A stretch of DNA of 64,000 bases. Origin: Mycolicibacterium goodii. GTDB lineage: Bacteria; Actinomycetota; Actinomycetes; Mycobacteriales; Mycobacteriaceae. The stretch is from the NCBI RefSeq assembly GCF_022370755.2, contig NZ_CP092364.2:2108001-2172000 (forward strand), given 5' to 3'. This document shows positions 56,538 through 64,000 of this stretch, piece after piece (the first letter of the stretch is position 1; each line of letters opens with the position of its first letter). The position numbers and the translations under genes are program-made. The notes below the pieces were generated by a model, which worked only from the letters and a program-made list of their open reading frames with translations, searched no databases and had not been told where the DNA came from.

Positions 56538-58469
56538 CTAGGCGAGCGCCTTCTTCGGGTTCTCACCGTCCTTGACTCGGCCCAGGCGCCATTCGCCGTC
56601 GCCCAGCAACTGCAGTTCGTGGGTGTGATGCTGCTCGACCGTGGTGCGGTGGCTTACGCTGACCAGGATCGTGTCCGGCAGTTCCGTGCGCACCAGTTGA
56701 TACAGCAGGAATTCGAGGCCTTCGTCGAGCGCCGAGGTGGACTCGTCGAGGAACACCACCTTGGGCTTGGTCAGCAGGATGCGCGCGAACGCGATGCGCT
56801 GCTGCTCACCGGGCGAGAGCACCTTGGCCCAGTCCTGCACCTCGTCGAGGCGCTCGACGAGGTGCGGCAGTGCGACCTTGCTGAGCGTGTACGCGAGCCG
56901 TTCGTCGCCGACGGATCCCGTTTCGGCGGGATACGACACCACGGCCCGCAGATCACCCAACGGCACATACGGCATCTGGGACAGGAACATGGTCTCGTTG
57001 GGGCCGCACGGACGGGTCAGCGTGCCGGACGTGAACGGCCACAGTTCGGCGAGGCTGCGCAGCAGCGTGGTCTTGCCGCTGCCCGACGGTCCGGTGATCA
57101 CGAGGGTGTCCCCGATCTCCAGGCGCATGTCGAGCGGTTTGATGAGCTGACGTCCGTCCGGCGTGCGGACCTCGACCTTCTTGAGTTCGACCGTGCCGTC
57201 GACGCATGCCGTCGTTGTCACCTCCGGCAGGGCGCGGGCCTCTTCGTTGGCGATCACCAGACCGTGCAGACGGATGATCGCAGCGCGGTAACCGGCGAAC
57301 TGGTCGTAGGCGTTGCGGAAGAACGACAGTCCGTCCATGAGATTGCGGAACGCACTCGCGGTCTGCGTCAGCCCACCCAGGGTGACCTCACCGCTGAAGA
57401 ACCGCGGGAACTGCACGATGTAGGGGATGAGCTCCTGGGCCTGGCTCACCGACAGGTTCCATCCGTAGAACTTGGCCATCCGGTTGATGTAGCGCTTGTA
57501 GTTCGCGACGACGGGCGCGAACAGCCGCCGCAGCCCGGTGCGTTCGGCGAGTTCGCCGCGGTAGAAGGCCACGGCTTCGGCCGCGTCGCGCATCCGCACC
57601 AGCGCGTACCGGAACGCCGCGTTGAACTTCTCGTTGTCGAACGCCAGCCAGATGATGGGGCGGCCGATCCAGAACGCGATCACCGTGGCCACCACCACGT
57701 ACAGGATGCCGATGAAGAACATCGCCCGGGGGAGCTCGATGCCGATCAGTGGCAAGGTCAGGTTGCCGGACAGGTTCCACAGAATCGCGGTGAACGAAAT
57801 CATCGAGGCGATCGCGTTGACCGCGCCGAACAACAGCGTCGCGGTCGAGGTGTTGTTCGGCGTGTTGGGTGTCGGACCGACGCCCGCGGTGAAGATGTCG
57901 ATGTCGGTCTGGATACGTTGATCCGGGTTGTCGATCGTGTCGTCGATGAACCTGGAGCGGTAGTAGGCCTTGCCGTCGAGCCAGTCGCTGGTGAGCCGCG
58001 CGGTCAGCCACTGGCGCCAGGCCAGCATGAACCGCTGCGCCATGAACAGATCGAGCATGATGCGGCCGACATTGAGCGCGGCCAGGACGGTGAAGACCGT
58101 CAGCGACATCCAGAAGCCGTTCTTGCCGGACGTCCGTACCGCCTCGTCGCCGGCCGCGACGCCCTCGGCGATGACCTGGAAGCTGGTCATCATGTCGTTG
58201 CCCTGATAGGTGAACAGCACCGACAGGCGCACACCGGTGATCACCGACAAGAGCAGCGCCGCCAGCCACACCCACACCTTGACGCTCTCCGGACCGGTGA
58301 AATACCCACCGGTGATGCGCCAGTACTGCCGACCCCACGTGGTGAAGCGGACGAGCAGTGCGAGGACCGCCAAAGTACACACCGCCGCGATCACCCAGCC
58401 CTTGGCGATCCAGATCAGCGATGCGAGGAGCTCGTCGCTCCAGTCGAGAGTCGGGCTGAACATTCCCAT
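56538..58469 (-). CDS. bacA: BacA-family ABC transporter (Rv1819c-like)
   Basis: 643 residues, very close in length and plan to Rv1819c. [18 protein letters not shown] ends the first half, followed by a membrane domain and an ATPase with [30 protein letters not shown] and [12 protein letters not shown]. Rv1819c is a multi-solute importer that takes up vitamin B12 and peptides such as bleomycin. The ATG at 58469 ([10 protein letters not shown]) fits the family start. Divergent from secA2, with 84 bases between the starts. Confidence 0.94.
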   Translation of the reverse strand: MGMFSPTLDWSDELLASLIWIAKGWVIAAVCTLAVLALLVRFTTWGRQYWRITGGYFTGPESVKVWVWLAALLLSVITGVRLSVLFTYQGNDMMTSFQVIAEGVAAGDEAVRTSGKNGFWMSLTVFTVLAALNVGRIMLDLFMAQRFMLAWRQWLTARLTSDWLDGKAYYRSRFIDDTIDNPDQRIQTDIDIFTAGVGPTPNTPNNTSTATLLFGAVNAIASMISFTAILWNLSGNLTLPLIGIELPRAMFFIGILYVVVATVIAFWIGRPIIWLAFDNEKFNAAFRYALVRMRDAAEAVAFYRGELAERTGLRRLFAPVVANYKRYINRMAKFYGWNLSVSQAQELIPYIVQFPRFFSGEVTLGGLTQTASAFRNLMDGLSFFRNAYDQFAGYRAAIIRLHGLVIANEEARALPEVTTTACVDGTVELKKVEVRTPDGRQLIKPLDMRLEIGDTLVITGPSGSGKTTLLRSLAELWPFTSGTLTRPCGPNETMFLSQMPYVPLGDLRAVVSYPAETGSVGDERLAYTLSKVALPHLVERLDEVQDWAKVLSPGEQQRIAFARILLTKPKVVFLDESTSALDEGLEFLLYQLVRTELPDTILVSVSHRTTVEQHHTHELQLLGDGEWRLGRVKDGENPKKALA

Positions 58470-58553
58470 GCGGGCAAGGTACCGCGCGATCCTGCATCGA
58501 GGGCGGTGGAGGCACGGCTGCTGCGCCGGCGAACCTCCGCGTACCGTAAACGT

Positions 58554-60917
58554 GTGCCGAAGACGTCCAGCGCCAAACCGGGGCGCTTGAGTAGCAAGTT
58601 CTGGAAGCTGTTGGGTGCCAGCACCGAGCGGAATCAGGCCCGCTCGCTGTCGGAGGTCAAAGGGGCGGCCGACTACGAGAAGAAGGCCGCGGACCTCGAC
58701 GACGAGCAGCTCACCAAGGCCGCCAAGCTGCTGAAGCTCCAAGACCTGGCCGGATCGGCCGACACGCCGCAGTTCCTCGCGATCGCGCGGGAGGCCGCCG
58801 AGCGCACCACGGGCCTGCGCCCGTTCGACGTGCAGCTGCTGGCCGCACTGCGCATGCTCGCCGGGGACGTCGTCGAGATGGCCACCGGTGAGGGCAAGAC
58901 CCTTGCCGGCGCCATCGCCGCGGCCGGATACGCGCTCGGCGGACGCCGCGTCCACGTCATCACCATCAACGACTACCTCGCGCGCCGCGACGCCGAGTGG
59001 ATGGGCCCGCTGCTGAAGGCACTCGGGCTCACGATCGGCTGGATCACCGCCGACTCCACCGCAGAGGAACGGCGCGAGGCCTACCAGTGCGACGTCACGT
59101 ACGCGTCGGTCAACGAGATCGGCTTCGACGTGCTGCGCGACCAGCTGGTCACCGACGTCGCCGACCTCGTGTCGCCGAACCCCGACGTCGCACTGATCGA
59201 CGAGGCCGACTCGGTGCTCGTCGACGAGGCCCTGGTGCCGCTCGTGCTCGCGGGCACCAGCCACCGCGAACAACCGCGCGTCGAGATCATCCGGATGGTC
59301 GGCGAACTCGAGCCGGGCACGCACTACGACACCGACGCCGAGAGCCGCAACGTGCACCTCACCGAGGCCGGGGCCAAGGTGATGGAGGCCAAGCTCGGTG
59401 GCATCGACCTGTACTCCGAGGAGCACGTCGGCACCACGCTCACCGAGATCAACGTGGCACTGCACGCCCATGTGCTGCTGCAGCGCGACGTGCACTACAT
59501 CGTGCGTGACAACGCCGTCCACCTGATCAACGCCTCGCGCGGCCGCATCGCGTCGCTGCAACGCTGGCCCGACGGCCTGCAGGCCGCGGTCGAGGCCAAA
59601 GAGGGCATCGAGACCACCGAGACCGGCGAGGTGCTCGACACCATCACCGTGCAGGCGCTCATCAACCGGTACCCGCGGGTGTGCGGTATGACCGGTACGG
59701 CTCTGGCGGCCGGTGAGCAGTTGCGCCAGTTCTACAAGCTGGGAGTCTCTCCCATCCCGCCGAACACCCCGAACATCCGCAAGGACGAGCCCGACCGCGT
59801 GTACATCACCGCGGCGGCCAAGACCGACGCGATCGTCGAGCACATCGCCGAGGTGCACAAGACCGGGCAGCCCGTGCTCGTCGGCACCCACGACGTCGCC
59901 GAGTCCGAGGAACTGCACGAGAAGCTGCTCAAGGCCGGTGTGCCCGCGGTCGTGCTCAACGCCAAGAACGACGCCGAGGAGGCCGCGGTGATCGCCGAGG
60001 CCGGCAAGCTCGGTGCGGTCACCGTGTCGACGCAGATGGCAGGTCGCGGCACCGACATCCGGTTGGGCGGCTCCGATGTCGGCGACGACGACGCCGAGAA
60101 GAAGAAGGTCGCCGAACTCGGTGGCCTGCACGTCGTCGGCACCGGGCGCCATCACACCGAACGACTCGACAATCAGCTGCGCGGGCGCGCGGGACGCCAG
60201 GGCGACCCCGGTTCGTCGGTGTTCTTCTCCAGCTGGGAGGACGACGTCGTCGCAGCGCACCTCGAACGCAGCAAGCTGCCGATGGAGACCGACCCGGAGA
60301 AGGGTGACGGCCGCATCGTCGCGCCGCGCGCCGCGAGCCTGCTCGACCACGCACAGCGGGTCGCCGAGGGCAGGCTGCTCGACGTGCACGCCAACACGTG
60401 GCGCTACAACCAGCTGATCGCGCAGCAGCGCGCCATCATCGTCGAGCGTCGCGAGACCTTGCTGCGCACCGACACCGCGCGCGAGGAACTCAAGGAGCGC
60501 TCACCCGAGCGGTACGCCAAGCTGTCCGAGGAACTCGGCGGAGAGTCCGCAGACGCCGAGGAACGCCTGGAGAAGATCTGCCGGCTGATCATGCTGTACC
60601 ACCTCGACCGTGGCTGGTGTGAGCACCTGGCGTTCCTCGCCGACATCCGCGAAAGCATCCACCTGCGGGCGCTGGGCAGGCAGAACCCGCTCGACGAGTT
60701 CCACCGCATGGCCGTCGACGCGTTCGCGTCACTGGCCGCCGACGCCATCGAGGCCGCCCAGCAGACGTTCGAGACCGCCGAGTCGATCGCCGACGAACCC
60801 GGCGTCGACCTGTCGAAACTCGCACGCCCGACGTCGACGTGGACATACATGGTGCACGACAACCCGCTGGCGGACGACACGATGTCGGCGCTGAGCCTGC
60901 CGGGTGTGTTCCGCTAG
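58554..60917 (+). CDS. secA2: Accessory preprotein translocase ATPase SecA2
   Basis: 787 residues, SecA2-like in length and lacking the zinc-binding C-terminal linker of SecA1. Walker A is TGEGKT (111-116), the DEAD-type box DEAD at 216-219, and [12 protein letters not shown] near 490 is the motor motif. It exports a subset of proteins, many without signal peptides, and is accessory rather than essential. GTG 58554 is preferred; an in-frame extension runs back through the antisense of bacA. First of a conserved run with pgsA2. Confidence 0.97.
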   Translation: MPKTSSAKPGRLSSKFWKLLGASTERNQARSLSEVKGAADYEKKAADLDDEQLTKAAKLLKLQDLAGSADTPQFLAIAREAAERTTGLRPFDVQLLAALRMLAGDVVEMATGEGKTLAGAIAAAGYALGGRRVHVITINDYLARRDAEWMGPLLKALGLTIGWITADSTAEERREAYQCDVTYASVNEIGFDVLRDQLVTDVADLVSPNPDVALIDEADSVLVDEALVPLVLAGTSHREQPRVEIIRMVGELEPGTHYDTDAESRNVHLTEAGAKVMEAKLGGIDLYSEEHVGTTLTEINVALHAHVLLQRDVHYIVRDNAVHLINASRGRIASLQRWPDGLQAAVEAKEGIETTETGEVLDTITVQALINRYPRVCGMTGTALAAGEQLRQFYKLGVSPIPPNTPNIRKDEPDRVYITAAAKTDAIVEHIAEVHKTGQPVLVGTHDVAESEELHEKLLKAGVPAVVLNAKNDAEEAAVIAEAGKLGAVTVSTQMAGRGTDIRLGGSDVGDDDAEKKKVAELGGLHVVGTGRHHTERLDNQLRGRAGRQGDPGSSVFFSSWEDDVVAAHLERSKLPMETDPEKGDGRIVAPRAASLLDHAQRVAEGRLLDVHANTWRYNQLIAQQRAIIVERRETLLRTDTAREELKERSPERYAKLSEELGGESADAEERLEKICRLIMLYHLDRGWCEHLAFLADIRESIHLRALGRQNPLDEFHRMAVDAFASLAADAIEAAQQTFETAESIADEPGVDLSKLARPTSTWTYMVHDNPLADDTMSALSLPGVFR

Positions 60918-60940
60918 GTCCAAGCCATTAGGTTCTAGGC

Positions 60941-61570
60941 ATGGAAGACGCGCCTGCTGCCCAGGGCGGGAGCGCGGCGCCGGGGGCGCGGGACCTTGGC
61001 CGCGATCGGGTGCTGACGGTGCCCAACGTGCTGAGCTTCGTGCGGCTGCTGTTGGTGCCGGTGTTCCTGTACCTGCTGATGGTGGCGCATGCGCAGGGCT
61101 GGGCCGTCGCGGTCCTGATGTTCAGCGGGTTCTCCGACTGGGCCGACGGCAAGATCGCCCGTCTGGTGGCCAACCAGTCCTCGCGGCTCGGGGAACTGCT
61201 CGACCCGCTGGTGGATCGCATCTACATGGTGACCGTCCCGGTGGCACTGGCGCTCTACGGCGCGGTGCCGTGGTGGATCGTGGTGACGCTGCTGGGCCGT
61301 GACGCCGTGCTCGCGGCGACGCTGCCGGTGTTGCGCAGGCGCGGCCTGGCGGCGCTGCCGGTCACCTACATCGGCAAGGCCGCGACGTTCGCGCTGATGT
61401 CGGGCTTCCCGCTGGTGCTGCTGGGCCAGTGGGACGCGCTGTGGAGTCGTGTGGTGCTGGCCTGCGGCTGGGCCTTCCTGATCTGGGGGTTGTTGCTGTA
61501 CCTGTGGTCGGCCGTGCTGTACCTGATCCAGGTCGTCCTGGTGGTGCGGCGAATGCCGCCGGTCCGATGA
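60941..61570 (+). CDS. pgsA2: CDP-alcohol phosphatidyltransferase
   Basis: 209 residues with about six helices. The catalytic motif DWADGKIAR...G...D...D (D66, D69, D88, D92) is intact. Corresponds to Rv1822 (pgsA2), a CDP-alcohol phosphotransferase making a phosphatidylglycerol-type or cardiolipin-type lipid; the exact product is not settled. The stop overlaps the next ATG (ATGA). Confidence 0.92.
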   Translation: MEDAPAAQGGSAAPGARDLGRDRVLTVPNVLSFVRLLLVPVFLYLLMVAHAQGWAVAVLMFSGFSDWADGKIARLVANQSSRLGELLDPLVDRIYMVTVPVALALYGAVPWWIVVTLLGRDAVLAATLPVLRRRGLAALPVTYIGKAATFALMSGFPLVLLGQWDALWSRVVLACGWAFLIWGLLLYLWSAVLYLIQVVLVVRRMPPVR

Positions 61571-62481
61571 GCATGCTCGGGGGGTACGGCTCGTTCACCG
61601 GCCCTCGCACCGACCCCGACGCGAACCTCGGCGCCGACGCGCCGACCCGTATCCCGGTGCCGTCCCTGCTGCGGTCGCTGCTCTCGGAGCACCTCGACCC
61701 CGGCTATGCGGCGGCGGCCGACGCACGCAAGGCCGGAAAACCGGGCCGCAGTCGCATGGCCGAGTGGGGCTGGCAGGTGCTCGCGGCGCTGGCGATCGCC
61801 GCGGTGTTCGCGATCGCCGCGGCTCAGGCGCAGATGGCGGCGCCCGCCGCCAGGGAGGCCCAGCACGCGTTCGCGGCGCGGGTCCGTGCCGCCGCCATCG
61901 CGGCCGACCAGGCCAGTGCCGAACGCAACGCACTGGCCGATCAGGTCGACGCCGAGCAACGCCGGCGACTCGGCATGGACGCCGACGGTCAGCAGTTGCT
62001 CGGCAATCTCGACTCCGCGAACATCGCCGCGGCCGCGGTGCCGATGATCGGACCCGGGCTCACGGTGACGGTCACCGATCCCGGTGCATCCCGTGACCTC
62101 AGCGACGTGTCCAAGCAGCGGGTCGCGGGCAGCCAGCAGGTCATCCTCGACCGTGACCTGCAACTGGTGGTCAACTCGCTGTGGGCCAGTGGCGCGGAGG
62201 CGATCTCGGTCGGCGGTGTGCGCGTCGGGGCCGGGGTCACCATTCGGCAGGCCGGTGGCGGGATTCTGGTCGACAATCAACCGATCACCAGTCCGTATGT
62301 CATCGTCGCCATCGGCCCTCCCAATGCGATGGCCCAGGTGTTCGACCGGAGCCCGGCGTTGCAGCGGCTGCGGCTGCTGGAGACGTCATACGGCGCCGGT
62401 GTGAACGTGAGCACCGGCGACGGCCTGAACGTGCCCGCAGTCGCGGTGCGAGATGTCAACTTCGCCAAGCAGATCGGATAG
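61567..62481 (+). CDS. DUF881 membrane protein (Rv1823-like)
   Basis: 304 residues. One helix at about 72-90, then a coiled-coil-like stretch and a DUF881 domain ([12 protein letters not shown]...[16 protein letters not shown] core, ending [16 protein letters not shown]). Position and length match Rv1823. The family is thought to act at the division site or envelope, but no function is certain. ATG overlaps the pgsA2 stop. Confidence 0.9.
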   Translation: MSMLGGYGSFTGPRTDPDANLGADAPTRIPVPSLLRSLLSEHLDPGYAAAADARKAGKPGRSRMAEWGWQVLAALAIAAVFAIAAAQAQMAAPAAREAQHAFAARVRAAAIAADQASAERNALADQVDAEQRRRLGMDADGQQLLGNLDSANIAAAAVPMIGPGLTVTVTDPGASRDLSDVSKQRVAGSQQVILDRDLQLVVNSLWASGAEAISVGGVRVGAGVTIRQAGGGILVDNQPITSPYVIVAIGPPNAMAQVFDRSPALQRLRLLETSYGAGVNVSTGDGLNVPAVAVRDVNFAKQIG

Positions 62482-62510
62482 CAGTGGGTAGAACGGGATT
62501 GACGAACTAG

Positions 62511-62843
62511 ATGATAGGGATCGTTGCGCTTGTCGTCGGTATCGTCCTCGGGCTGGTGTTCCGCCCCGACGTGCCGGAGGTCGTCGAGCCGTACCTGCCC
62601 ATCGCCGTGGTCGCGGCGCTCGATGCCGTGTTCGGCGGGCTGCGGGCCTATCTGGAGGGCATCTTCGACTCCAAGGTGTTCGTGGTGTCGTTCGTGTTCA
62701 ACGTGCTGGTGGCGGCGTTGATCGTGTACCTCGGCGACCAGCTCGGGGTGGGCACGCAGTTGTCTACCGCGATCATCGTGGTGCTGGGAATCCGAATCTT
62801 CGGAAACGCCGCGGCGTTGCGGCGCAGACTGTTCGGAGCATGA
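62511..62843 (+). CDS. Small membrane protein, DUF1290-like (Rv1824-like)
   Basis: 110 residues with three helices (IGIVALVVGIVLGLVF; PYLPIAVVAALDAVFGGLRAY; VVSFVFNVLVAALIVYLG). This is the small basic protein that always sits between the two DUF881 genes in actinobacteria. Its role is unknown. Start ATG 62511. Confidence 0.9.
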   Translation: MIGIVALVVGIVLGLVFRPDVPEVVEPYLPIAVVAALDAVFGGLRAYLEGIFDSKVFVVSFVFNVLVAALIVYLGDQLGVGTQLSTAIIVVLGIRIFGNAAALRRRLFGA

Positions 62844-62871
62844 GATTCGGACAACATCCGGAAATGCCGAT

Positions 62872-63711
62872 ATGAGTGAGAACCAGCCCCCCGAGCAGCC
62901 GACCCCTGCACCGTCCGGTCGCGGTGTCGAACATCACGGTCGCCACGAGATGCCCGAGTCCGCGTCGCGGTGGCGGATCTTCGGCCGCGATCTCGGCCTC
63001 GCGCCGCGGAGCCGCTCGCAGTTGCTCTTCGGTGCGCTCGGCGTGCTGCTGTGCCTGCTGCTCGGCGTGGCGATCGTCACGCAGGTGCGCCAGAACGAAT
63101 CCGGCGATTCGTTGGAGACCGCGCGACCGGCGGACCTGCTGGTGTTGCTCGATTCTCTGCAGCAACGCGAGGCGTCGCTCAACACAGAGGTGGCCGAGCT
63201 GCAGCGCACACTGCAGGAACTGCGGGCGTCGGGGACCAGCGACCAGGCCGCCATCGAGAGTGCCCAGGCGCGCCTGGCCGCGCTGTCGATCCAGATCGGC
63301 ACCGTCGCCGCCACGGGTCCCGGCGTCACGCTGACGATCACCGACACGGGGCCCGGGGTGTCGGCCGAAACCATGCTCGACGTGATCAACGAGTTGCGCG
63401 CGGCGGGTGCCGAGGCCATCGAGATCCGCGGTGGCGGTGACCAGCAGAGTGCGGTCCGCGTCGGCGTGGACACCTGGATCGCCGGGGCCCCCGGTGAGCT
63501 GACCGTCGACGACATCGCGGTGCGTCCGCCCTATTCGGTTATCGCCATTGGGGATCCGCCGACGCTGGCCGCTGCCATGAACATCCCCGGCGGGGCGATG
63601 GACAGCGTCAAGCGGGTCGGCGGCACGATGGTGATACAACAAGCCGAGCAGGTCGACGTCACCGCCTTGCGGCAACCGAAACCGCGCCAATACGCTCAGC
63701 CCGTCAAATGA
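62872..63711 (+). CDS. DUF881 membrane protein (Rv1825-like)
   Basis: 279 residues. A helix at about 47-65 anchors the protein; a coiled-coil-like stretch (VLLDSLQQREASLNTEVAEL) leads to a DUF881 domain with GPGVTLTITDTGPG and SVIAIGDPPTLAAAMN. Same family as 61567-62481. Follows the small DUF1290-like protein by 28 bases. Confidence 0.9.
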   Translation: MSENQPPEQPTPAPSGRGVEHHGRHEMPESASRWRIFGRDLGLAPRSRSQLLFGALGVLLCLLLGVAIVTQVRQNESGDSLETARPADLLVLLDSLQQREASLNTEVAELQRTLQELRASGTSDQAAIESAQARLAALSIQIGTVAATGPGVTLTITDTGPGVSAETMLDVINELRAAGAEAIEIRGGGDQQSAVRVGVDTWIAGAPGELTVDDIAVRPPYSVIAIGDPPTLAAAMNIPGGAMDSVKRVGGTMVIQQAEQVDVTALRQPKPRQYAQPVK

Positions 63712-63732
63712 CTCGGACCGATAAGGAGCGCC

Positions 63733-64000
63733 GTGAGCGAGATCCCAGCCGACCTGTACTACACCTCCGAGCACGAGTGGGTGTTGCGCACCGGTGACGA
63801 CACGGTGCGCGTCGGCATCACCGACTACGCACAGTCCGCTCTCGGCGACGTGGTGTTCGTGCAGCTGCCCGACGTCGGCGCGGAACTCGCGGCGGGCGAC
63901 GCGTTCGGCGAGGTCGAATCCACCAAGTCGGTGTCGGATCTCTACGCGCCGGTCACCGCGAAAGTCGTTGCCGTCAACGGTGATCTGGAAAGCAGCCCCG
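63733..64000 (+). CDS. gcvH: Glycine cleavage system H protein, 3' end outside window
   Basis: 89 residues visible. [10 protein letters not shown] carries the lipoyl-lysine (Lys65), and [11 protein letters not shown] is the usual N-terminus. GcvH shuttles the aminomethyl group of glycine between the P and T proteins. GTG 63733 follows AAGGAGCG. Same place as Rv1826. Confidence 0.96.
   Translation, partial: MSEIPADLYYTSEHEWVLRTGDDTVRVGITDYAQSALGDVVFVQLPDVGAELAAGDAFGEVESTKSVSDLYAPVTAKVVAVNGDLESSP

Noticed and set aside
56529..60917. Very long open frames that fuse secA2 with the antisense of bacA, and bacA with the antisense of secA2
   Set aside because: They arise from GC-rich codon use; only the SecA2 and BacA halves match known proteins, and each has its own start.

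Overview
The window is high-GC DNA (roughly two thirds G+C by eye) with frequent GTG starts, 4-base NTGA gene overlaps and mycobacterial gene content. The right end (erg3-like desaturase, secreted S1 protease, TetR, flavoprotein, BacA-type ABC exporter, secA2, pgsA2, two DUF881 proteins around a small basic membrane protein, gcvH) follows the order of the Rv1814-Rv1826 region of M. tuberculosis. A free B-lectin/LysM protein like the characterised M. smegmatis lectin MSL, plus galK and icl2 in a compatible arrangement, point to M. smegmatis or a close fast-growing relative. I saw no tRNA, rRNA, insertion sequence, prophage or CRISPR array.

Layout. 1-5500: an NRPS gene on the minus strand running off the left edge (A-T-E-C), with an exported M15/VldE-like protein and a small unknown protein upstream. 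5947-9173: a two-gene plus-strand unit, a leaderless subtilase followed by a trypsin-like protease fused to a DNA/RNA non-specific endonuclease. This is the most unusual system in the window. 9238-10560: AT3 acyltransferase. 10569-15224: a minus-strand run from the long isocitrate lyase (icl2) through an unknown protein to a Tat-type catalase-related protein coupled to a cytochrome b561. 15341-20893: small membrane protein, MFS permease, SDR, DUF7159-like Pro/Ala-rich protein and an AMP-forming ligase.

21010-26257: a galactose locus. A DeoR-type repressor, galT and galK overlap by 4 bases each, end at a strong hairpin, and face a sodium:solute symporter plus a small membrane protein across an AT-rich operator region. 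26258-32113: fatty-acyl ligase with an upstream inverted repeat and several small secreted or cytosolic mycobacterial proteins. 32414-36432: NUDIX hydrolase, a PknF-like membrane Ser/Thr kinase, and a translationally coupled pair of PF10118 diiron-type hydrolase and ferredoxin reductase. 36587-43753: PASTA-like secreted protein, malQ, MFS permease, paired SMR subunits, MetE-like protein and SfnB-like flavin monooxygenase. 43930-49586: carboxylesterase, sterol-desaturase-family protein, two-part KhtTU-like cation/proton antiporter and an FAD amine-oxidase-type enzyme. 49740-50387: mannose-lectin/LysM protein with its own terminator.

50554-64000: the conserved cell-envelope block. A perfect match to the KstR consensus overlaps the TetR stop codon and precedes a VOC protein/flavoprotein pair, suggesting cholesterol-linked control. 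Two tandem BacA-family ABC transporters diverge from secA2, which is followed by pgsA2, DUF881, DUF1290-like and DUF881 genes, then gcvH cut by the right edge.
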